DNA of 64,000 bases from contig OZ005604.1 of assembly GCA_963930655.1 (NCBI GenBank), positions 3,358,001-3,422,000 on the forward strand, in the 5' to 3' direction. The notes beneath the pieces were generated by a model that made no database searches, had not been told where the DNA came from, and was given only the letters and a program-made list of their open reading frames with translations. Each line of letters starts with the position of its first letter. The stretch's first letter is position 1. Shown in pieces: positions 1 to 12,092 of the stretch. This DNA is from Myrica gale. Taxonomy: Eukaryota > Streptophyta > Magnoliopsida > Fagales > Myricaceae. Both the position numbers and the translations under genes were made by a program.

Positions 1-1555
1 CTTGGCTCTCAAATCACTCATTTCTCATTCATTCTTTTTTTTTCCATGTGAGATTGGGGGATTACAATATCTCCTTAGATTCTTGGCATCCTCTTTAGGG
101 CACATAAAATCCACATGGTCGTGATCAGGTCCACTCAAATATCATTTTATAACACCCCCAAAAAATCCCTAACCACATCTATGATTAAAATACTGTAATC
201 TCTCAATCCCACATCGAATGGGGGAAAATAGAAGAAAAAAAAAGAATGATTTAGGAATCAAATTGCACATTGGATCCTTACTAGGTGGATCCGGGCTTAT
301 AATGACTCGAAAGAGCTTCACAAGCAGCCTGGAATATTCATTTCAGACTTAATGGAACCATGTGGACTTGACGCACCCTGAAGCAGGCATTAGGTATCCA
401 ATGAGAGATTGTAATCCCCCAATCCCACATGGAATGGAAAAGAAGGAAAAAGAAGAAGAGAAATGAATAGCCACGGCACACATTAGATCCTTTTAGGTGT
501 TACTAGGCCTTATAATGACTTCAAGAAGCTTCAAAAGCATCCTTGCTTGGTCTCTATGCCATATATAAGTATGTTTTATCTTTATACACAAGTAGTCTTG
601 CAATCATTTTGCAAATCAGACTAGCCCCTAGCATAGAGTAATCAATCTAACCAACATTATTAATTTTACGACGCAGTTGCACTAAAATATAAGCACCCAA
701 ACTTGGTCGCACTTCTGTAATCCATGAGAGTTCCACCTCTAGTAAGTAAAACAACCCCAATGCAACAACTGCATCAATGCCATCTATTATAACAGAAAAA
801 TATATAGTATGAGAAGAACTGTAACCTTTGAGTCCTACCAAGTCGTATTCCCATTTACATAAAGTATAAAAGCAAGCTCTTCGTTCATAACTATCGCTTC
901 AAAAAGAATAATCTACATACATTGAGAAAAGCTGTCCCAATTAAGAAAAAAAAAAGTTGTAGAGTAAATATAGACACTTTAAAAATGCACCTCTTCGCCA
1001 AGAAAAAAAAAATGCACCTCTTCCGTTTAAAAGATTCAAAAGACGCATCCAGACAGCAGCAGTTCTAAAAAGAAAACCCATAAATATCTCCGATATCAAG
1101 AAATAATAAATGAGATATACCAGAATTTGAGAAAAACTACCACCTGGTTGTCAAAAACCCCGCACCCATAAAAAAATGTACAGGAATTGTGAATGTCTAA
1201 AGGAGCCAAGAAGGAAAAAAACAAAACGTTTGGGACTTTTTCAAAAACCCTCGAATGCGAAACCAGGATTTCCCACAAAATTCAACATTTAAACTTCCAA
1301 AAATTGTCAAAGTAAACTACTGAAGTATAGTAACTCGTAATTAGCCAGAAACTAACGAAACAACCGCAAAACCTAGCGAGCATATCATCACTACAGAACC
1401 AAATTCCACCACAAAAGCATGCAAAAATCTCATAAATGTAACAAAAAACCCACATCGAATTTTCATGAAGAATCAGTAACTGGAGCACAGTTGCGACCTT
1501 CCAATTTCGTACCAAGCAAAATAGAGGAAAACAAAGCGCAGGGAAAGAGAAAGAC
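1..1555 (-). other. Intron 1 of MBD-like gene with diverged tandem repeat
   Basis: This stretch lies downstream of the first exon of the minus-strand MBD-like gene and I see no further exon in it, so intron 1 appears to run past the window edge. Between about 180 and 550 two diverged copies of one unit of roughly 215 bp can be seen: 'caatcccacat' followed by an A-rich run, 'attggatcc' or 'attagatcc', then 'cttataatgact' and 'gcttca'. The unit resembles plant dispersed repeats but I cannot assign a family. Confidence 0.45.
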
Positions 1556-1621
1556 CTTCTTCTTCCAAGCAGGAGGAGCAGGGAGTTCCACAGAAACAAT
1601 TTCTTCCACTGAGCTCGCCAT
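1556..1621 (-). CDS. Methyl-CpG-binding-domain protein, first exon only (MBD10/11-like)
   Basis: This is the first coding exon of a plant MBD protein, a nuclear reader or organiser of methylated chromatin; MBD10 and MBD11 of Arabidopsis are the closest relatives I recall. The exon starts with ATG at 1621 and encodes 22 residues containing SVELPAPPAWKKK, which matches the conserved opening of MBD10/11 proteins (VELPAPxxWKK) just before the methyl-binding fold. It ends AAG and is followed by a GT donor at 1555-1554. The rest of the MBD fold (usually PKKGG, then TGEEI) is not in the window, so the next exon must lie to the left. A longer open frame over the same bases on the same strand (1282-1644) is a shadow. 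The call rests on one short but distinctive motif. Confidence 0.68.
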
Positions 1622-2599
1622 TTCCACCTACAAAATTCCGACAAACATTCTAAAGTTAAAAATATAAAGAAAAGAATAATTAAAAAAAATTAAAAACGAC
1701 AAAAAAAAACCAACCGAATAAACTACAAAGACAGAGAGCGAAAGGGCAGGCCTTACTTTCTCTCTGGGTCTGGTTTGCTCTGGTTGGATGAGGAGGAAGA
1801 GGAACAGAATTTGAGGACAAAAGCTAAATAAGCTGGGGGGTCAGACGCGCTGTGTGCATCAGAGATTTCTTCATCAGAAGTAGGCCTGAGACGCTCTCCG
1901 AAGCCTGTTTTTGCTTTCTGCGTCGGGCACTTAGAAACGTGACGGTGCGTTATGGGCATGACACCTGTCCCAGGCTGAGTGCGTGAACGGTTTGGATAGA
2001 ATTAACCAAATTAACGTGAAGAAATTGATGCGAAAACGTGACAGGATTTAATCCTTTTGTTAAATCTTCAGTAACTGGTAGATGCTTTCAGTTTTATTCA
2101 TTTATGAGGGAGATTAATAAATAAAATACTAATTATTATTAGCCAGACGATATATATAATTTTTTTCTTTTTATTTTTCGCATCAAATAATAATAATAAT
2201 AATAATATTTATTCAAGAGGAGCGACCTTATCCAGAGAGATAAAATGGGAATGATTGGTTTGTCTCTCGACTATATCCATGACCTTTTGTGTCCTCCTCA
2301 CTTGTTGGAATATTTAATTAATTTTTGGCAGACATTTATTTATTTTCAGTTTATTAAATACAAAAGTGAATTTAGTTATTCGCAACCTACTCTTCAAGTG
2401 TTATATGTTTTCTAAGCTGCTTTAGCTCGATCTGAACTAGCCATCAATGAGGGAAACTGATGCTATCCTTTCTCCACGTCCGGGAAGGAGAATGGTCAAT
2501 GGTACACTAAATTATCTAGTCAATCTAGCTACTGCACTTAACGTCTGAGCAGAGAAAACCTACTTATAGCCTATATATAAAGTAGTTGGTGTTTACAAT
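1622..2599. promoter_or_regulatory. 5' flank of the MBD-like gene and spacer
   Basis: The bases to about 1960 probably hold the 5' untranslated region and promoter of the minus-strand MBD-like gene; they are more GC-rich and contain CT/GA-rich runs. Beyond that is AT-rich spacer with an (AAT)n microsatellite near 2187-2210. No coding exon was recognised. Confidence 0.35.
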
Positions 2600-2991
2600 T
2601 AGGGCTGAACAAAATCGGACCGTTGTCGGACCGGAATTGCTGTCCGGTCCGGTCTGGTCCTATTTTTTAAAATGCAGTCCGGTCCGGTTTATAAATTTTT
2701 GATATGCGGTCCGGTCCGGACCGGACCGCATTTAGTAAACATTTTTTTAAATTTTTTTAATATATTAAAAAAGCAAGAGCCTACAACGCAGTGCAGAGCC
2801 TACAACGCAGTGCAGAGCCTGCTCTGCGCAGTAGCTTTACTGCTCAGACCACTGCGCAGTGCTTTCTGAACATAAATTTTTTTAAAAATAAAATTAAATC
2901 TAGTCTGGACCACTTAAGTGGTCCGGTCCGGTCCTTTAATATAAGAGAATCGGAAATGCGGTCCGGACCGCATTTCTAGATTTCAGCCCTA
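2600..2991. mobile_element. hAT-type MITE with GGTCCGGTCC arrays
   Basis: The 392-bp element opens with TAGGGCTGAAC and closes with TTCAGCCCTA, giving inverted ends. The sub-terminal zones are packed with CCGGTCC/GGACCGG motifs in both orientations, and the core is AT-rich. It belongs to the same family as the 400-bp elements at 40190 and 40886, which have clean 8-bp target duplications; here I cannot see a matching duplication, so this copy is older or its flanks have changed. A 19-bp unit starting gcagagcctacaacgcagt is tandemly repeated about 2.5 times near 2776-2822. Sub-terminal repeat arrays of this kind are typical of hAT elements, where transposase binds them. Confidence 0.75.
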
Positions 2992-3617
2992 ATGCTAGCA
3001 GTCGATTAGCAGTGCTAGTATATAACTCTAGCTTGCTCGTCGGATCATTGCTATGGTGAAGACTTTAACAAGGATCGAATTAACAAGGAAAAAGAATATT
3101 GGAAAAAATTATTGTTAGAATCATTGTTATGGTAAAGACGTTAACTAAAAATAATCTTGCACTTCAGGGAAGCAGGAAAAATTATATGAAGATAATAATG
3201 AAAACTTTTTATACCTGATAGAGATGATAGCAGAGTTTGATCCTATAATGCAAGAAGATATTAGACGTGCTCAAGTACATGAGATTCATAATCATTACTT
3301 GGGACATAACATACAAAATGAGTTGATCTTGATGTTAGTTGATGAAGTCAAAAGTATGATAATCAAGAAAATCAAAAGTGCAGAGTATTGCTCAGTTATT
3401 CTTGATTGTACTCCTGATGCAAGTCATCAAGAACAAATAACTATTATACTATGAAGTGTTGATACTTCAACAAGTCCAATAAAGATTGATGAGCACTTTT
3501 TAGAATTTTTATGGTAGATAGCACATCAGGGAAATGACTTTTTGACGAACTTTTAAGTTCATTAAGGAAATACGATCTTCATGTGGATGATGTTAGAGGA
3601 CAAGGCTATGATAATGG

Positions 3618-4883
3618 TGTTTTAATCCTATGCGATTCAATCTTTATTTTTCTATGATGTATGCCCTCAAAATCAATTATTTTTGAATAATTATAAGATA
3701 ATTATCGTTGTTGATTTAATCACTTGTATATTATTTGTGGGTACATGCAATGACATATGATGTCAAATTTTGCAATGAAATTAGATATCATATTGTTGAG
3801 CAACATGGTAGAAAAGTCAGACTAATGATTAATAAATTAGAGGCGGCGAGTATGACTTTTCAGATCCTTGTTAACTCACTTTGTTCTAGACCGAAATACA
3901 TGGTAATGTACAAATAGGTTTACACTCGTTGTGCCTCTATAAGATAGAAAGATTGGCTCCGTCATTGAAGTAGTGACCTTAAGCAGACAAGTGGGTGAAA
4001 TTAAAGAGTACATGCATTGAACCGGCTCAAAGATGAATACTTTCTGGAAACGATCACTGATGTAGAGAATAATATTCAGCAATATTAACTTATGTTGTCC
4101 TTAGACCTGAGAGAGTTATGCAAAATTTGTTTGTTGTGTGCTTGTGCTTTGACTCAGTCATTTGGTGATGATCTTCGTAGATCATATTCCAGATAATGTT
4201 GTGCCTTGTGCATAATACGTGAATTTGTATAATTAATTAATATGAAATTCTCCAGTATCTTAATGAAACAGTATATTCATTGTATCTGTATATTGTTAGA
4301 CTCACATAAAAATGTTACGCAACGAGATTTTGTGAAAAATGTTTTCACGGTTTTTACTTATATTATATATTAAGTAAATATTTGCAAAAACTTTTGGGAG
4401 TCCAACTAGGTACAGACTGAGAATTAAGACTAATATGAGCTAGAGACTTAATCAGTGATATTATTCCAATCCTATTAGCTCATGTGGAATATAGTATGGT
4501 GGAAGGACAAATAATCGTATAATTATTAGCAAAAGGGATTTTACAAAAGCAATCTCATTATCTCGGGAGTCAATTGTGATATGTTAATGGACATGATCAC
4601 AATTTGTAAAAGCCCATAAATTCGGATTACATAATATAATGAGGTTTAATGAAAAAGAGTTTTTCATGATGATTATACGACCGAGATTTGAGGTTCCTAA
4701 AGATCCCACGCTCAAAATTTCATTTGAGAAACAAGGAATTCATTTTACGTGAGATTTTCTCTCTCTACAAAATTTCTTTCTCTAACTCTCTCTCAATAAC
4801 TGTGTGCTTGGATCTGAAGGAGACAAAACGCTTGGGCTGATTTGATTCAACGATCCCTTTCGATGCGATCTCGCATTCCAACA
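3618..4883. mobile_element. Solo LTR of an LTR retrotransposon (fossil)
   Basis: This 1,266-bp insertion begins TG and ends CA, and is flanked by a perfect 5-bp target duplication, aatgg (3613-3617 and 4884-4888). It splits the hAT transposase gene at an Asp-Asn-Gly segment. There is no internal coding region, so it is best read as a solo LTR left by recombination between two LTRs. The family is not determined. It is younger than the hAT gene it interrupts. Confidence 0.75.
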
Positions 4884-4968
4884 AATGGATCTAACATGAA
4901 AAGTAACAAACAAGGTGTGCAAAAAAAACTTTTAGATTTATATTCTAAAGCATTTTATACTCGTCGTT

Positions 4969-6144
4969 TGTTGGCTTTTGTTCACAATCAATATTTTGAT
5001 GATTTCAATAAATAAATTAAGTTTACAAAATGGACATCTTCAAAGACAAAGATATTTTTATCAAAGAGCCAAAAACAAGAACATTGAATATCAAGAAAAT
5101 GCAAGGAGCACAAAAGTAAAGATTCAAGACTTTAGGGTATAAACATTGTAACTCTTAGTTTCACTTTTGACAAGGATCTGAATCACACTTGCATATCTTT
5201 CAAAACGTGCATAAATCATTTTACATCTCGCTTGGAAGATCAAAATATTTTTATGGGAAGTTAGTCTTTAAAATTGGGTGTTTCAAAGTGATCAAAATCG
5301 TGGTTTTAAATGAACCAGATCATGTGCTTAAGTTGATGAGGTCAACCGGCTGGTGAAGCAGTTGATCGGTCTTCGACTTCTTGGTATAGCGGTCGACCGG
5401 TTGTCTTTGAAAATATATCCATTAAGGTTTCTGACCTTGTGACCGTTGGTTAATAGTAGCTTGAAGTGTTCGACCGGTTTATGTAACGGTCGACCAGCTC
5501 GTTTTGACAGCGACCCGTAATGGTTATCTCTAAGCCTCATAAACCATGAAGAAGGACTACATATCATTTCTATAGCTTGAGAAATATCTTAAACGTTCTT
5601 ATTCTATATTTCTGATATCATTCATACAAATAACACTTTCTTATCCTTGTCATTGTATGAATCAATAGATAAATTTTTCTATTTTAATATCCACTCTTTG
5701 AGAGAGTTTATTCTTATATCTTTATATACAAGAGAGATGATTTCTTTAGTGGGTTTGTTCACTAAAGAAGAAGCTTAGAGAGGGTATATCTTAAGCTTAG
5801 TTAGGTTGTGAGTGTTGAGCTTGAGAAAACACTTGTGCGGTTCTCTAGTACCCGAAAGTTAGAGTGTATATTATTTGGAAAATAGTAGGAAAACTTCAAG
5901 GCTCGATAAAGGAGCTTGAGGGGTGGATGTAGACGGGTTTGTCGAACCACTTAAAAATCTCGTTTTTACTTCTCTAAATTATTCTCTTTACATTTAGCAA
6001 TTACTTACATATCGTATCAATATTTGCTTAAAACTTGTGCTAAATTATCATTTACTTTGCAAACACGCTTTGGGAGTTAAAAATGAAAAAGTTTGTAAAC
6101 TTAATTCATCCCCCTCTTGGGTTGCCTTAATCCTAGGAATTACA
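4969..6144 (+). repeat. 5' LTR of the Copia-type fossil
   Basis: This is the left copy of the direct repeat that bounds the Copia-type element. It starts tgttggcttttg and ends ttaca just before the primer-site-like tggtatca. Its partner is at 10027-11183. Confidence 0.78.
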
Positions 6145-6310
6145 ATTGGTATCAAACCTTGATGCTCGTTTTACAAGATTTAAAGATCTTGAGTTCGAAT
6201 GACAACTTCAAGCCTCAACACCCAAGTTGAAGGACTCTCCACAATTAGATCACCATTTGTTAAAGGTAGTGATTATGCATATTGGAAAATTAGGATGATA
6301 ATATATTTTC

Positions 6311-7787
6311 GGTCAATTACAAAAAACCCCCTCCAACTTTCACACAAATCTCATTATCCTCCTAATGTTTAACTTGTGTCAACCCGCTCCCTCCAACTTT
6401 CTTAAACGTTTCACTTTATGTGGTATTCTAGTATACACTAATGAACAATGAATTTCATAGGTATTTGATATTCGAGATACTTGTTTTGTTCTAATTTATG
6501 TAATATCTATATGTTTGCTAGCTAAGAATTTTATTTTATTTTTTGCAATCAACAGATCTTTGTCATGTCTTCTTCCAATAGTGTTTCGAGCTATTAGGTT
6601 ACAAAAAGTAGGGCAAGCTCTGGTGGCCTACAATGTTATTGTGGTGTCATAACCTACATGAAGACCTCGTATATGGAGCACAATTTTGGACGTCGATTCT
6701 ATAGTTTTCCGAACTACAAGATTAAACGTCCGTATGGATTTTTTCTTGGGTTGGTCCTCCAATGTGTGAGCATGGGAAAAGGGTATTGAAACGTATACAA
6801 GATAGACAAGAACGTTTAAATGTTGAAAAACAAGAAGTGAAAATCCTGAAAGAGAAGGTTGAGAAATATCGCAAGCTTATTAAGAAGTACAAGGTCGCTT
6901 TGACAGCGTTGTCAATTGTTGTAGTATGTCTATTTTCTAGATTATTAGTTAGTTTGGAAAACTGAGATGGCATGTGCATTTGTAATCCCAAGTGAGTTTG
7001 TAAGTTGTAGTTTCAAATGTGATCCTTATTATGTTAAACTAGCACCTTTTGTATCAGAAACATTTTTAACTGTTATCATGGTCTTTAATGGCCTTTTGTA
7101 GTTCTATTGTCATTTTGTATTTATTATTCTTTAATTTTCTATTTTTATTGCTCAAACTTTCCAATTCGAATTCAAAAATGAAACGTTTGCCCCACTCCAG
7201 GACAAAACACATTCGCAACCCCTAACCCACTCCACTACACTTTTTATCAACTTTTATCCCTATATAAACACAACCCCGACCCCATTCCTTTACATTTGCC
7301 ACATTCGCAAGCAACCGATTCAAACTCGAATCCTAAATCGATTGATTTTGACGAAAAAAAACCTACACCGATAACTGAGTAAGTGGCTTACCTCAATCAT
7401 GCAGATGTAACAGAGTTGAATGACGAAGCAACGGTGAATGAGGAATTGCTTGGGATGAGGAAGAAGTTGCAGCTTGCCCACCAGAGGAAGACGTTTTCGA
7501 CTACACACGATACACGCACTACAATACGAGTTAAACAAAGTCTTTTTCCTTTGTTTTTTGTTCGACGCATAAGTGGACCATTGGGGGCATTTTGGTCTTC
7601 TACGTATGAGAGGCTCACGTGTTTACCACGTTTGACGGAGAAACAAGTACGACGTCGTTAAATTCGAGTAAAAAACCAAAGTAAAACGTTTAAGAAAGTT
7701 GGAGGGGGCGGGTTGACACGAGTTAAACATTAGGGGGGATAATGGGATTCATGCTAAAGTTGGAGAGGGTTTTTTGTAATTAACCCA
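6311..7787. mobile_element. Mutator-like element carrying a GRF zinc-finger gene
   Basis: The 1,477-bp element has inverted ends of about 100 bp or more: ggtcaattacaaaaaacccc on the left mirrors the right end, which reads ggttttttgtaattaaccca. A 9-bp target duplication flanks it (tatattttc at 6302-6310, tttattttc at 7788-7796; one mismatch). Long inverted ends plus 9-bp duplications are Mutator hallmarks. I see no transposase. Instead it carries a plant GRF zinc-finger cargo (separate entry), so it is a gene-carrying non-autonomous MULE. It sits within the gag part of the Copia-type fossil and is therefore younger than it. Confidence 0.74.
6568..6965 (+). pseudogene. GRF zinc-finger / coiled-coil / membrane-tail protein, MULE cargo
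   Basis: The reading begins with a serine-rich stretch (SSSNSVSS), then CYCG at 6634 and GRRFYSFPNYK at about 6688-6720, the signature of the GRF-type zinc finger (CxCG, GRRFxxCPxY). Here the usual cysteine after GRRF is replaced (SFP rather than GCP). A +1 shift near 6730-6745 moves the continuation FSWVGPPMCEHGKRVL to another frame. There follow a basic coiled coil (residues RLNVEKQEVKILKEKVEKYR) and a hydrophobic tail (VALTALSIVVVCLFSRLL) ending at 6963. This order, GRF finger, coiled coil and C-terminal membrane segment, is that of a common plant gene family of unknown role. An in-frame stop occurs before the finger, near 6594. It is a broken cargo gene rather than an active one. Confidence 0.6.
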
Positions 7788-10026
7788 TTTATTTTCAATC
7801 TATATATTGATTATGATTTATGGTTATGCATATTCAATGGTCCATATATTCCTACAAAGAAAGTTAAAGAGGTTGAAACCCTTAAAAACGAAAATGAATA
7901 TAGTGACCTTGACAAAAAGGAAATCTCTTTAGATGCTAGAGTAATGAATATTCTTTATTGTGCTTTAGATAGATGTGAACTTAATAGAATATCTTCTTGG
8001 ACAAAGTCTATGGAAATTTGGCATGCTCTAGAGATTACACATGAAGGATGAAACTAAGTCAAATAGTCCAAAATAAGTATGTTTGCCCATAACTATAAGT
8101 TGTTTAAAATGAAACCGAAAGAATCTATTAGTGATATGTATACTAGATTTACCAACATCATAAATGTCTTAAATGCACTTGGTAAATCTTATACTAACTC
8201 GATTTAGTGAGAAAAATCCTTACGTCACTACCAAAGTCATGGGAAGCAAAGGTGACCGCGATTCAAGAGGCTAAAGATCTCACCAAGCTACCACTAGAAG
8301 AGGTTCTCGGATTCCTCATGACCCATGAGATCCAAATGCTCGAAAATAAAGATGAGAGCAAGAAGAAGATGAAGATCACTCTCAAATATACCAAAATCAA
8401 AGACAATGATGACGATGAGGAAGACATAGTCTTGATGACTAGAAAGTTCAAAAACTTCCTCAAAAGAAAGAAAGAGAAGAGAAGTCTCAAATACAAGAAG
8501 ATATCATGGAGTATTAACGATGAAAGCTCCTTCGAAGAAGAAGAAAAAGATGGAAAAATCGCTTACATGTGTTTCATGACATTTGAGGATGATGATGAGG
8601 TATACTCTTCGGATGATGAACTTTCTTACATTGAACTTCAAAATGCCTTTGATGAACTTCTTTTTCAATTTGAAAAACTTGGTGCAAAATATACATCATT
8701 GAAAAAGAAACTCATTTTGATCTCAAAAGAAATCGATTTATTAAAAAATGAGTGAAACACACTAAAACTTGAAAATGATTTACTCCAACAAAAATTTTTA
8801 GAATTTGAAAATGAGAAAGTTGTTTTGAACATGAAAATATTTTCTCACAGCAAAATCCTTGTGAAGTTTACTAAAGGAAATAAATCTTTGGATTTAATTC
8901 TTGGTAGTCAAAGATGTGTCTTTGATAAAAGTGGCTTAGGCTACATGTCTTTTATTCACCAAAAATATTTTATGAAGTTTAAGTCTTTTAGTGCATCTAC
9001 CCAAACATGTCACTTTTGCAATAAAGATGAACATCTAATTTTTTATTGTGCATTGAAGAAACTTGAGAGCAAGATTCTCAAGAAGACATTGGTTCCAATA
9101 TGAACCAAGGCTAACACCGAAGGACATAAGAAAGCTTGGGTACAAAAAAATGGTTTCTTGATTCCCTTGTCGGATGGAGCAACAAAGGGTACTTCTATGA
9201 AACTTTCCTATCAAGAAGGCTTGTGACATTGAGATTATGTTCTAAATTATTGGTTAATTGTCTTCTACGATGATTTTTTATTTGTTAACCTTATAAATGT
9301 AAATGTATTCATCTTTGACATATTTCTTGCATTTATCAAAATAGAACATCTCAAAAATAACATCTCAAAAATGATATCTTTACATAATCGTGTACTTTTA
9401 TGAGATTTTGTGAGCCTAATTTTGTTTGTTGAGAATGACCTTTAAATTACATTGGTAGATAAGAGGTTGGTACAAGCTCACTCGGTGGGCTACTATCATA
9501 ATAGCAATGGACTCTTAAGTCCTCATTAGTCATCCTCTATACCATTTCAATGAGATTGTTATTTAAAATCCCAAATTGTTATTTTGGATATAAAAAATGA
9601 TTATTTGAGTTCTATCCATGCATTCTCTTTTTGTTTGACAAATGAAGAGATTTCTTAAATGTCTATATCCTTGTATTCCCTTTGATCATATTATGGATAT
9701 TGGTAGAATGCATATTTGGAGAAGCTATTGATGGATAAAGCATGCACATATCTTAATTTTTATCAAATCTTGGTAGTGCATCAATCTAAGTTTACATCAT
9801 TTGTCTTTTTTATGTGACAAAGGGGAGAAATGTGTTGATAATAGTTTTGATGACATGACCATATATTCTCCTTTTGGATTGGATTATGAAAATTAATTAT
9901 ATTATTCTTTTATGAATCCAATAACTACTAATGTTTTGTCTCAAGTTTCAAATAATTGTCAAACTACAAAAGATAGAGAGTCATCCCAAAGCTATCAATT
10001 TATTGCCATCATCAAAAGGGAGAGAT

Positions 10027-11183
10027 TTTTGGCTTTTGTTCACAATCAATATTTTGATGATTTCAATACATAGATTAAGTTTACAAAATAAACATCTTTA
10101 AATACAAATACATTTTTATCAAAGAGCCAAAGACAAGAAGATGGAAGGAGCTCAAATGTGAAGATTCAATACCTTAGGGTATAAAGCTTATATCTCATAG
10201 TTTCACTTTTGACAGGGATTTGAATCACACTTGCATATCCTTCAAAATGTGCATAAACTATTTTACCTTTTGCTAAGAAGATCAAAATGTTTTTAACAAT
10301 TTCAAAACACCCCAATCAAAGTCTCAACTTTTTATATACTTATGGGGAAGTTAGCCTTTAAAATTGGGTGTTTCAAAGTGGTCAAAATCTTGGTTTTAAA
10401 TAAACCGGATTATGTGCATAACTTGAGAAGGTCGACCGGTACAAAGCAGTCGACCAATTATTTTTTAAAATATATCCGTTGAGGTTCTGTAACTTGAAGC
10501 GGTAGACCGGTTCATGTAGCGGTAGGCCGACTCGTAAAGCCATCTCTAAGCCTCATAAACCGTGAAGAACGACCACATATCATTTCTATAGCTTTAGAAA
10601 TATCTTAAACCTTTTTATTCCATATTTTTCATATCATTCACACTTTCTTATCCTTGTCATTGTGTGAATCAAGAGATAAAACTTTCCATTTTCATATACA
10701 CTCTTTGGGAGAGTATATTCTTATATCTTCATATTCAAGAGAGGTGATTCATTTAGTTAGATTTTTCACTAAAGAAGAAGCTTAGAGAGGGTATATCTCA
10801 AGATTGGTTTGATTGTGAGTGGTGCACCGAAAAAACCATTGGGGATGTGAGTGTTGATCCCTTAAAAGCACTTGTACGGTTATCTAGCACCCGGAAGCTA
10901 AAGTGTAAACTATTTGGAGAATAGTAGGAAAACCTCAAGGCTTGATAAATGAGCTTGAAGGGTGGATGTAGGCGGGTTTGCCGAACCACCTAAAAATCCT
11001 GTGTTTGCTTCTCTAAACCCTTCTTTTTACATTTAGCACTTATTTACGTATCGCATCAATACTTTCTTAAATACTCGTGCTAAATTATCCTTTACTTTGC
11101 AAAGACGACTTTGGAGGTTAAAAGCGAAAACGTTTTGATACCCAATTCCCCCTTCTTGAGTTGCTTTAATCCTAGGATTTACA
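10027..11183 (+). repeat. 3' LTR of the Copia-type fossil
   Basis: This is the right copy of the direct repeat, starting after the purine-rich tract (aaaagggagaga) and ending ttaca at 11183. It has collected indels and substitutions relative to the copy at 4969-6144, which is why the insertion looks old. Confidence 0.78.
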
Positions 11184-12092
11184 TGGTTGTCATAGTTTGA
11201 ATGTGGTTCTTTGTGATATGGCTAACTCATGTTCTAAAGCAATATCACTTTTTGGAGTAGTACAACGTATATATTCTTTATTTGGTTCTTCTATGAAAAG
11301 ATGAAAAATTTTATTAGAGTATGTTACTTTGACTCTGAAACCTATGTGTCAAACACGTTGGGAAAGTCACATTGAAAGTGTCAAAGCTCTAAAATTTCAA
11401 GCTCTAAAAATTAGAGATGTTTTATTGAAATTAGCAAAAGTTAGTGAAGATCATAATACAAGGAGTGAAGCTAAATGCTTAGCAACCTATGAGATTGAAA
11501 ACTTTGAATTTCTATTGGGAAATTCAGTTAGTAAGAGCATACAACTTGAAAATATGCATATAGATCTTGCTATGGATAAATTAAAATGACTTATTTCTTA
11601 TTTCAAAAAGTACAGAGAAAATAGTTTTAATTATGCTTTGGATTTATCTAAATAAGTTGCAGTTGAGATGAATATAGAAGCTGTATTCCCTAAAAAGCAT
11701 GTCATTCATAAGAAGAAACAATTTGATGAAACTGATGATGAAATTATGAAGTCCGCAGATGAATTTTTCAAAATTGATTATTTTTATTATATTGTAAATC
11801 AACCAATATATTTCATGCAGGATAGATTTGAATTATTTTCAAAGCATGATGGAAATATTTGGTTTTTTGTTTAATTTTGAAAGATTAAGATATTTTGATG
11901 ATTGCGCTTTAGAAATAAAATGTCTCAATTTTGAAATTTTTCTTAAGCATGACATGCGCAATGATGGTTTAGATCTAAAAATGTAAGAAACAAATTTATG
12001 GTTTAATTTTAATTTTTAAAAAATATTTTTTTAATATTAAAAGACCTCATTTTATAACTTGCTTAAGGCCCCCAAAATGGTTGAGCCGCCCC

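Larger units (their letters stand above)
4969..11183 (+). mobile_element. Copia-type LTR retrotransposon remnant with gag only (fossil)
   Basis: The two long terminal repeats are 4969-6144 and 10027-11183. A tggtatca stretch follows the 5' LTR, as expected for an initiator-tRNA-Met primer site, and a purine-rich tract precedes the 3' LTR. The interior holds a Copia-like gag region at about 7797-9100, with a CX2CX4HX4C zinc knuckle near 9009; I see no protease, integrase or reverse transcriptase, so the element is a non-autonomous or deleted form. Possible target duplications are tcgtt and tggtt (one mismatch). The LTRs look roughly 10 % different by eye, so the insertion is old, probably several million years. 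The element is broken and carries several disabling changes plus a nested MULE at 6311-7787. It sits inside the hAT gene. Confidence 0.8.
3150..12092 (+). mobile_element. Decayed TTF-type hAT transposase gene (ZMYM1-like), split by later insertions
   Basis: The remains encode a hAT-derived protein of the TTF zinc-finger/DUF4371/hAT-dimerisation type, annotated in plants as 'zinc finger MYM-type protein 1-like'. Three blocks survive: about 3150-3617 ([14 protein letters not shown], then [13 protein letters not shown], then [15 protein letters not shown]), 4889-4968 (SNMKSNKQGVQKKLLDLYSKAF) and 11184-11985 (CDMANSCSKAIS, CQTRWESHIESVKALKFQ, then KIDYFYYIVNQ). The first gap is a solo LTR, the second a Copia-type element. 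The N-terminal TTF finger and the dimerisation tail are missing, and stops occur in the third block, for example before RLISYFKK near 11588. The right end near 12092 reads gttgagccgcccc, like the GC-rich ends of this group; I could not find the left end. Confidence 0.72.

Noticed and set aside
1282-1644. A 120-codon minus-strand open frame over the MBD exon
   Set aside because: It is in a different frame from SVELPAPPAWKKK and runs through the donor site into the intron.
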